Shown here one piece after another: positions 57,838 to 64,000 of a stretch of DNA of 64,000 nucleotides; the first letter of the stretch is position 1, and every line of letters begins with the position of its first letter. The notes below the pieces were generated by a model, which saw only the letters and a list, made by a program, of their open reading frames with translations, was not told where the DNA came from and made no database searches. The DNA lies in NCBI GenBank assembly GCA_036003885.1, contig DASYSA010000010.1, forward strand, positions 3,723 through 67,722, read 5' to 3'. The stretch comes from DASYSA01 sp036003885 (GTDB lineage: Bacteria > Acidobacteriota > Blastocatellia > UBA7656). A program made the translations under genes and the position numbers.

Positions 57838-58369
57838 TTCGTGAGCAAGAATAGTAGTGGCTAGCCAGGGAGCCTGCAAGACGCGGAGGATCTCACGGCT
57901 ATCGAACGCCTCAAACGCTCTTTTTTGCCGATCCGGAACTCTTTTGGGTTTGCCGCCAGGGAATACACCTTAGCCTGGAGATCCTGTCTACCGGGGAGGC
58001 GGGCTAGACACGGATCGGAGACCGTAGTGGAATCAGACAGCGGTGTCCAGAGCCAGGTAGTAATTACCCGGTGCCTGGTCATCAAACAGATCGCCCGAGC
58101 CCCATGCTCAATATTCGAACGGCGACGGTCATTCGTGTCGAAGAGTCAAAACTACGAAAGCACCGCGCCAACGTCGTTGATTCTTTCGACTTCCGAGAAC
58201 CGAAGTGGCGATGATCCCAGTGACAGCGATGGCTTGGCACAGAACTTGACTAACATAGATGAGCGGATGCCGTCTTGAGCCCTGTCCCAAGACACGGCCC
58301 GCCCATATAAACGTTGGAAATGACCAACTAATGTGAAGCTATGTCCCTGACAGCGGATTGGCGCCAAAT
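57838..58369. other. 532-bp intergenic region
   Basis: No supported gene. Short open frames on both strands lack ribosome sites and look random. It must hold the promoters for the reverse-strand DUF1573 gene and the forward response regulator. Confidence 0.45.
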
Positions 58370-58861
58370 ATGAGCAGCAAAGCGGAACCAAGAAGAGGAA
58401 AAGACCCTGACAGCCGGAATAAAGAAGATACAGCTAGCGCTAGACCTGGCAGGGCGTCGCAAGGCGTCAAAGGAGTCCGGTCCCAGGTAACGAGACCGAA
58501 GGTACTCATCGCGGATGATAGCAAGGACATACGGGAGTATCTTTCCAAGTTGCTGGAGAAACAGTTTTCTGTTACCACAGCAGCGGACGGACGAGCCTGC
58601 CTCAACAAAGCCAGTGTCGAGCCTCCCAACTGTATCGTCACTGATGTCAATATGCCGCACCTCAATGGCATTGATACGATTAAGATCTTGCGAAGGGATC
58701 CGCGGCTCGGGCAGATCCCTATCATCGCAATAAGTGCCTATGGTAATTGGGCGGTCGCCAAAGCGCTTGAGGCTGGCGCGACGATGGTGATGCTTAAACC
58801 GCTCGAGCCGGATGACTTCATCGAGAACATCAGGACGTTGACAGGGGCTACTGTTACATAG
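58370..58861 (+). CDS. Single-domain response regulator (CheY-like receiver)
   Basis: About 163 residues. A basic, disordered N-terminal 45 residues precedes one receiver domain: acidic pocket VLIADDSKD, phospho-acceptor Asp in VTDVNMP, conserved Ser in AISAYG, and Lys in MLKPLEP. No output domain, so it acts through protein contact. No kinase is encoded nearby. ATG 58370 is preferred to the TTG at 58358. Confidence 0.88.
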   Translation: MSSKAEPRRGKDPDSRNKEDTASARPGRASQGVKGVRSQVTRPKVLIADDSKDIREYLSKLLEKQFSVTTAADGRACLNKASVEPPNCIVTDVNMPHLNGIDTIKILRRDPRLGQIPIIAISAYGNWAVAKALEAGATMVMLKPLEPDDFIENIRTLTGATVT

Positions 58862-58948
58862 GAAGACCCCTATTTCGTATTTCAGTATGCCCGCACTCGG
58901 ATGCCGCTGCAAAGACGGCAATCCCGCCCGATCTGGGTAGTAGTCCGG

Positions 58949-60421
58949 TCAATCCGCGACGGTAGTTACGGTCTCCGGCGAACGCGCTCGCCGCCTCCCT
59001 GCGCCAAGAGTGTAGAACACATATCCGATTATGTTGGCCCCTATGATAACCCAGACGATCTTGGCGGCGAACGCTATCCAACTCTCCACTTTAATGATTG
59101 GAAAGATCGATAATCCAACATAGAGCAGAGTCATCGCGAGGCCTGAGCCCGCGGCCACGCGCAGCCAAACGGGGGGACCCGGTTTTACGCCCCTCAATCC
59201 GAACAGCGGAATCGCAAACATGACCAGATAAGTCAGAGCATAGAATATTCCGCTCGCGTTCCACAGTAGTTGAAAAGCTTCCTGCTCTCCGACGCCTATC
59301 AAACCGACCAGGCCTATGCCAAGCGTCATCGCTCCCACAAACATGATCGAGTTGACCGGCGTCTTGAACCTGGAGTGGAGACGGGTGAACCATTCGGGCA
59401 GCAGCCGGTCCCATCCGGCAACCATCGGCAGTCGCGTGTTTCCCGTGAACATTACACTCGATTGCGCAATGCGAATCCAAAGGAACCCTAGAATAGCAAT
59501 GGGCACTATACGTGCCGCGAACCCGAGCGGCCGAAAGCCGACGCTCAGGACTTGTGGGATGGGACCTATCAAATCGATGTCGTCAGGAGGTATCAACGCC
59601 AGCACCGAGCTGGTACCGAGGATGAACATCAATCCGATTACGGGAGCAGCAACCGCGACCGAACGCCCGATGATCCGTACCGGATCGCGGCACTCGCCCG
59701 CATGAATCGCGACGTACTCGAAGCCTCCCAGCGCGCCGAATCCGAGCTTGCCGAGTATGTTGAGGCTGAACAGCGACACCGCGGGCATCGTGGTCGTGAG
59801 CGGGTGATATTCAGTGATGGCGCCCTCGGCCAAATTCAAAACAGGGAGTACAACCAATGCTGCGAAGATCAGCAGCATGATTACGGCGCCGGCTTTGTGA
59901 ATCCATTTGCCTAAGCCGAGACCAACCGTTGATACGACTACAAGCGCGCCGATGATAACCACGCTGACGACCATAATGAACCGCTTGCTTCCCGCCATCC
60001 AGTGGGCGCTCGGTCCCAGAGCGTAGGAGAGACTGGTCGAGACCTGGAGTCCGATCTCAGAGGTGTTCAGGATGACAAAGAGCCAGAGGTTCCATGCCAC
60101 CATAAACCCAATCAGTTCATTGAACCCGAGTTTCGCCCATTGATATAAGCCGCCCTCCAGCGGCATCAGCCTGTTGAGATAGATCACCACCAGGGCGGAT
60201 GGAATGTAGAACAGAAGAATCGCGAGCAACCAAAATACGATATGGGAGGGTCCGAGCTTTCCGGCGGTACCGACCCACGGAAGCCCGACTATGAAAAGGA
60301 TCTGAGTCAGGACCAGGTCGGAGAGGCCAAGCTCTTTCTTGAATACAGCGCTGCGCTTCTCGACGCGCTCCTCGGCATCTCTGAGTTCGACAGCTGCGCT
60401 GGTCTCTTCTGGTTCGTTCAT
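58949..60421 (-). CDS. APC-superfamily amino-acid permease
   Basis: 490 residues with about twelve hydrophobic segments. GLYQWAKLGFNELIGFMVAWNLWLF and FEYVAIHAGECRDP match the amino acid/polyamine/organocation family. The charged N-terminus (EETSAAVELRDAEERVEKR) is cytoplasmic. The substrate is unknown. Its ATG overlaps the TGA of the SDR gene (ATGA), so the two are probably translated together. Confidence 0.87.
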   Translation of the reverse strand: MNEPEETSAAVELRDAEERVEKRSAVFKKELGLSDLVLTQILFIVGLPWVGTAGKLGPSHIVFWLLAILLFYIPSALVVIYLNRLMPLEGGLYQWAKLGFNELIGFMVAWNLWLFVILNTSEIGLQVSTSLSYALGPSAHWMAGSKRFIMVVSVVIIGALVVVSTVGLGLGKWIHKAGAVIMLLIFAALVVLPVLNLAEGAITEYHPLTTTMPAVSLFSLNILGKLGFGALGGFEYVAIHAGECRDPVRIIGRSVAVAAPVIGLMFILGTSSVLALIPPDDIDLIGPIPQVLSVGFRPLGFAARIVPIAILGFLWIRIAQSSVMFTGNTRLPMVAGWDRLLPEWFTRLHSRFKTPVNSIMFVGAMTLGIGLVGLIGVGEQEAFQLLWNASGIFYALTYLVMFAIPLFGLRGVKPGPPVWLRVAAGSGLAMTLLYVGLSIFPIIKVESWIAFAAKIVWVIIGANIIGYVFYTLGAGRRRARSPETVTTVAD

Positions 60422-61323
60422 CTGTTGGCTGTGCTGCGGACGGTTGGTTTCTCCGTAGTCTTGAGCTTGTCCGCGCTGATACCCGATTGGCGCCTTACGA
60501 AATAATCGAAGAGCCGCTCGGGCAGCCAGCGCTTGAGCGCGAGGAACACTCGAGCGTGACGGGGCGCGGCGTATCGAGCCCGAGGATTGTCTGCAGTCAG
60601 CGCTTTGAGAACAAGTTCGCCTATGTCTTCGGGTCTCCCGGCGATGCGACGCAGTCGTTCATACCCGGCGCCGAAGTCTTCAAAGAACGGAGTGTACGGA
60701 GTCTCCTGCTCGACCACAGGCCGCGAGCGTTCATTGGCCACGCCTAGAAACTCGGTCAGGATAAATCCGGGCTCGATAGCGACGACTTTGATCCCGAATG
60801 GGGCCATTTCGCCGCGCATGCCATCCGAAATGGCTTCCAGAGCGTGTTTGGTGGCGTCGTACACAGACGACAGCGGCCGGGCGATCTTTCCCGCTACCGA
60901 GCTGATGTTGACGATGCGGCCGCTCCCCTGCTCGCGCATAATCGGCATAACGAGTTGGGTCAACGCGATCAGCGAGAAGAGATTGGTCTCGAAGTTCTGA
61001 CGAATCGCTTCGATCGGAACGATCTCGATGGGTCCTCGCTGTCCGTAACCCGCGTTGTTGACCAACCCATCGATCCGGCCGGTAACGCCTAAGCTCTCTC
61101 GCACCAGGCGCTCGCGGTCCTCAGCCGAGGTGATGTCTCCGGCGACGGCGAGCGCTCGTCCGCCGGCCGCTTCAATCTCTTGCTTGAGCGCATCGAGCCT
61201 GTCACGCCGCCGCGCAGTGATAATGACGTGGGCGCCTTCGCGAGCCAGCATTCGCGCGGTCGCTTCTCCGATCCCCGCGGAAGCCCCAGTCACTATGACA
61301 ACCTGATCGTGCAGTCGTGCCAT
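60418..61323 (-). CDS. SDR-family NAD(P)-dependent oxidoreductase
   Basis: 301 residues. Cofactor loop TGASAGIGEATA, NNAGYGQRG, and the catalytic Ser, Tyr and Lys in NISSVAGKIARPLSSVYDAT and the following K of YDATK. Classical SDR; the arginine-rich segment after TGAS (ITARRRDRLD) suggests NADP. The substrate is unknown. It overlaps the downstream permease by 4 bp. Confidence 0.9.
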   Translation of the reverse strand: MARLHDQVVIVTGASAGIGEATARMLAREGAHVIITARRRDRLDALKQEIEAAGGRALAVAGDITSAEDRERLVRESLGVTGRIDGLVNNAGYGQRGPIEIVPIEAIRQNFETNLFSLIALTQLVMPIMREQGSGRIVNISSVAGKIARPLSSVYDATKHALEAISDGMRGEMAPFGIKVVAIEPGFILTEFLGVANERSRPVVEQETPYTPFFEDFGAGYERLRRIAGRPEDIGELVLKALTADNPRARYAAPRHARVFLALKRWLPERLFDYFVRRQSGISADKLKTTEKPTVRSTANR

Positions 61324-61324
61324 T

Positions 61325-61432
61325 CGTTTTACGTTTTGCGTTTTAGGTTTTGCGTTTTATGTTCTGCGTCTCTCGATAGGACCAACGACGTCACGGGAAA
61401 ACGCGAAACGACAAACGCGGAACGCGGAACGT
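61325..61432. repeat. Intergenic palindrome (AACGCGAAACG / CGTTTTGCGTTTT word)
   Basis: The left arm (61326-61370) repeats GTTTTGCGTTTTA-type words. The right arm (61396-61428) is the inverted set AAAACGCGAAACGACAAACG. It separates the SDR start from the esterase 3' end. Confidence 0.8.
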
Positions 61433-61434
61433 CC

Positions 61435-62154
61435 TTACAGGTATTCGCCAATCATCTTCCGCCATGACGGCCAATCGTGGACGGTGTGCCCGCCCCAGTC
61501 GTCCAGCCTGTGATCGATTCCTCGCTGGGACAAGACGTGCGACATGTCGAAAGTGCGTTCGCGGCAGATCCCAATGTCCCAGTCACTGGTCGCCAGAGAT
61601 ATCTCCATGCGTCGCATCAGACCGAGTAGTCGCTCGTCACTAATGTTAGCCATGTATGAGACCGGGCAATTGAAGTAGCAGTCGTCGTCGTAGTAACCAT
61701 CCAGCAGACGTTTAATCGAATACGAGCCGCTCAAACCCACCGTCTTTGTGACGATCTCCGGGTGCTTGAATGCGAAGTTCACCGCGAGGTAAGCGCCGAA
61801 GCTCACGCCCGCTGTAATGAGGTGGGGCGTCGAGTTTCGAGAGCGCACGAACGGGATGACCTCCTCCCGGACATAGGACTCCCAGGCGTTGTGGCGACGG
61901 ACGCGCTCGGCCGGATGAATGTTGTTGTTGTACCAGGACTCCGAACAGAAACTGTCCACTCCGTAGAGCTGGATATGGCCGGCGTCGATCTTGCCGGCAA
62001 GCGCATCGATCATCAAGAAGTCTTTCCACTCATAGAATCGACCCCACGAACTGGGAAACACAAGAACCGGCGTGCCGGCGTCGCCCCAGGCGAGGATCTC
62101 CATTTCGCGCCCCATCCGAGGGCTGAACCAACCCGCGTAGGTCTCACTTGGCAT
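61435..62154 (-). CDS. Alpha/beta-hydrolase esterase (esterase D-like)
   Basis: 239 residues from ATG 62154 (MPSETYAGWFSPRMGREMEI). Nucleophile elbow AGVSFGAYLA; a catalytic His is likely in GGHTVHDWPSW. The Tyr/Trp-rich segment FPSSWGRFYEWKDF forms the oxyanion region. The substrate is unknown. The longer frame to 62259 translates the adjacent palindrome and is rejected. Confidence 0.85.
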   Translation of the reverse strand: MPSETYAGWFSPRMGREMEILAWGDAGTPVLVFPSSWGRFYEWKDFLMIDALAGKIDAGHIQLYGVDSFCSESWYNNNIHPAERVRRHNAWESYVREEVIPFVRSRNSTPHLITAGVSFGAYLAVNFAFKHPEIVTKTVGLSGSYSIKRLLDGYYDDDCYFNCPVSYMANISDERLLGLMRRMEISLATSDWDIGICRERTFDMSHVLSQRGIDHRLDDWGGHTVHDWPSWRKMIGEYL

Positions 62155-62204
62155 GGCGTGTAAGCTAACGGCATCGGCCGGGAATTTCAAGGTGGAGGGA
62201 AAAG

Positions 62205-62271
62205 GAAATGCGAAATTCGAAATGCGAAATGCGAAATTCTCATTTTTCGCATTCCGCATTTCGCATTTCCT
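62205..62271. repeat. Intergenic palindrome (GAAATGCGAAATTCG word)
   Basis: The left arm (62206-62240, AATGCGAAATTCGAAATGCG) and the inverted right arm (62242-62270, CGCATTCCGCATTTCGCATT) are nearly adjacent and can form one long hairpin. The right arm ends at the stop of the ARPP-1-like gene. Same word as 12852-12968. Confidence 0.85.
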
Positions 62272-63482
62272 TACTGCTTGGTCACACGGTTGAAGTGGAT
62301 CAGCGACAGCGAGGGTTTGGAAGAGTTGACTAACTCGAAGCTGGCGTCCTTATCGGACTGATGTTCGATGAGCCGGTATGTACGGGCTTTACCGCTTGGT
62401 GACTTAGCTCCTTCGGCGCGAGACAGAAAAGCCTCAGCAGCGGAAGCACTAATGCTTTCACCTATGGCCCTGCCTGAGCTCGCAGCTTCGAGACTGTAAG
62501 ACTTCAGGAGCTTGGGCCAGTAGATACCAAACAGCGAGTGAGTCGCGAACACATCCGCGGACCTGAGCTTGCCGCCAACGGCGACGACTACGCCGACGAC
62601 GTTTTTTCCGGTTAGCGTGTTTGCAAACGCCCGCTGGTAGTCTTCCAGCCTGGTGCTCACCTGCTTGTCCGCAAACACTGCGTTGAGATTGCCGGTCGCG
62701 GACGAGGTGTTATTCTCGTGTTCCGTCTTAGCGACCTCGGCCCAAACGCCAGTCTGATCCTTCGAGGCCTGAGCCTTCTCTCGAACATTCGATGGTGCGA
62801 TGGTTAGTCCCGCGGCAGGCATGAATGCCGCACTGCCGGATACTCCGGCATTGCCCCCGCCGAGGCTCCAATTCGATCCGCCGCTTCGTCCGGTCCTCCC
62901 TCGAGTCGTCCTTCGTACGTTGCTTGCACTCGCCTGCTCAACCCTTCGGCTCTGACCAAAGGCCGCATCTTCATTCCACCTGCCAGGCTCGACGCAGAAG
63001 ACATCAAGTCGCACGGGAATATTGTTGGAAGCGACGAGACAATCGTGCCCGACGATCCGGTCCTGCTTACCGCCGACCACCATCTCGCCCGCAATCAAGA
63101 TCAGCGTCTTGCCAGAACGATTCGTGAGCATCAGTTTGTTGACCTCGGCGTCATCACTGGCTTGCCGGCCTGCGCCAATTCTGCGCACCCGCCCCTTCGC
63201 GCCGATCTCAGTGAGCGTGACCTTCCCTGAGCGCAGCCCTTCATCCAATGTGATGAATCCGCCCACGTCCGGTGATTCGTCCCCGATTACGGGAAAGACG
63301 GTCAGGTTCTCGAACCTGACCGGGGCGCCCAATCGCCAACTCGCATTCAAGGCAATGCCTGGGGCCGAGCCCTTCCCGTTTCCGTCTCCCGGCAATCCAT
63401 TCTCGGCGACCGTGTGAGCTGAGAATCCAAACGTAAGTTCGGTCAAAAGCACACCCATGGCCAGACGCAATAGAGCTTTCAT
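62271..63482 (-). CDS. Exported ARPP-1/DUF6569-like protein
   Basis: About 403 residues from ATG 63482. The signal peptide (MKALLRLAMGVLLTELTFGF) is followed by FENLTVFPVIGDESPDVGGF and LILIAGEMVVGGKQDRIVGHD, which fit the ARPP-1 family domain, and a Gly/Ser/Arg-rich low-complexity insert (about residues 185-235). The function is unknown; probably periplasmic. The assignment is from memory of the family pattern. Confidence 0.68.
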   Translation of the reverse strand: MKALLRLAMGVLLTELTFGFSAHTVAENGLPGDGNGKGSAPGIALNASWRLGAPVRFENLTVFPVIGDESPDVGGFITLDEGLRSGKVTLTEIGAKGRVRRIGAGRQASDDAEVNKLMLTNRSGKTLILIAGEMVVGGKQDRIVGHDCLVASNNIPVRLDVFCVEPGRWNEDAAFGQSRRVEQASASNVRRTTRGRTGRSGGSNWSLGGGNAGVSGSAAFMPAAGLTIAPSNVREKAQASKDQTGVWAEVAKTEHENNTSSATGNLNAVFADKQVSTRLEDYQRAFANTLTGKNVVGVVVAVGGKLRSADVFATHSLFGIYWPKLLKSYSLEAASSGRAIGESISASAAEAFLSRAEGAKSPSGKARTYRLIEHQSDKDASFELVNSSKPSLSLIHFNRVTKQ

Positions 63483-63724
63483 AGACGATCTCCTGTCTAT
63501 TTTGATCTGAGCAGGGCTGGTAGAGTGATACAAGCATAGAACGCGACCGCAGCCATCAACTTGCAGGCTGATACAGCCTCTGCGTGGCGCTCTGGTGATT
63601 AGACGCCAGCGGTGTCGGTTTGTTCCGAATAGCGCGTGTTAGAGTTTCGAGTCTCGTTTGGCGATCTGAGGAGTTCCTTTTAGTTCCTTTATATAATCCC
63701 GATGCCGGATGTAGGACGTTAAGC

Positions 63725-64000
63725 ATGGCCAAGACGTATTCCGAACGAGACCTGGTCACGGTCGATGACTTAAAGGCGCTCCCGACATCGCCGTTGAGAT
63801 CGTCGCACGAGAAAGCCGTACACGCGATTACTTCGAGAAGAAGAATCTATACGAATCTGCCGGCGTGCTTGAGTACTCGATCATAGACCCGCTACAGCGA
63901 CGAGCGGAGTTCCATCGTTTGAAGGACGGGCAATACCACCTCGTCCCATTGGAACAGAATCGCATTTTTCGTTCGGAAATCCTTGAAGGCTTCTGGCTCG
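63725..64000 (+). pseudogene. Broken Uma2-family (DUF820) endonuclease-like fragment
   Basis: From 63769 a frame reads LKGAPDIAVEIVARES, then EKKNLYESAGVLEYSIIDP, the central PD-(D/E)xK-like core of Uma2 proteins. No start codon serves that frame upstream (TGA at 63766-63768). An ATG at 63725 opens a different frame with MAKTYSERDLVTVDDL, which resembles a Uma2 N-terminus, so the gene has probably lost its middle and shifted frame. The window ends before the C-terminus is complete. Confidence 0.55.

Noticed and set aside
57925..58278. 117-codon forward open frame between the DUF1573 gene and the response regulator
   Set aside because: No motif, no ribosome site, and low-complexity Ser/Arg composition.

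Overview
The window looks like a chromosomal segment of an Acidobacteriota bacterium, most likely class Blastocatellia. This is inferred from family content and was not checked by any search. The clues are a VWFA-type exported protein of the kind expanded in Acidobacteria, a PhoB-type winged helix fused to a STAND ATPase, a Uma2-like fragment, DUF1573 exported proteins, moderately GC-rich coding sequence, and many intergenic palindromes built from short tandem words. There are no tRNA or rRNA genes, CRISPR arrays, prophage or intact insertion sequences.

Layout. 1-10 kb: lon, engB, rho, an exported prolyl oligopeptidase, and the reverse-strand winged-helix/STAND/membrane fusion. 10-21 kb: a YjbQ-type gene and a DUF4173 membrane gene, each preceded by an 11-bp-periodic triple repeat, then uppS, an HAD hydrolase, glgA, trxA, purA, an ABC1/UbiB kinase and a primary-type sigma factor. 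21-32 kb: acpS and rnz, an exported DUF1573 protein interrupted by one in-frame TGA, HU, a site-2 protease, a nickel/cobalt transporter-like protein, a LOG protein, a ZIP transporter, a coiled-coil protein, an OmpA-type protein and a VWA protein. 32.4-48.8 kb: the division and cell-wall (dcw) cluster, mraZ-rsmH-ftsL-ftsI-murE-murF-mraY-ftsW-murG-murC-ftsQ-ftsA-ftsZ. It has a textbook promoter plus MraZ operator at its head and a strong terminator after ftsZ. murD, murB and ddl are absent from it. 48.9-64 kb: a GT39/deacetylase/GT2 trio, an ECF sigma with a soluble zinc-finger anti-sigma, a class A beta-lactamase-like hydrolase with a small membrane protein, a second DUF1573 protein with an in-frame TGA, a response regulator, an SDR/permease pair, an esterase, an ARPP-1-like exported protein, and a broken Uma2-type fragment at the edge.

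Main observation. Two paralogous exported DUF1573 proteins (22914-23990 forward; 56605-57837 reverse) are each open over their full length except for a single TGA. Both TGAs fall where the family's conserved cysteine motif is expected (reading U-G-C and U-C), and each is followed at bacterial-SECIS distance by a hairpin. TGA is used as a normal stop by other genes here. The simplest reading is that both are selenoproteins, which would be an unusual exported selenoprotein family.

Second observation. Two near-identical triple direct repeats (CTCACA/CTCACA/CTCATT, 11-bp period) lie at 9955 and 10578. The first is next to the gene for a protein with a PhoB-type DNA-binding domain. Together they suggest a small local regulon.

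Third observation. Intergenic palindromes occur throughout, each made of a different short word but sharing one architecture. Some run into the ends of coding regions.
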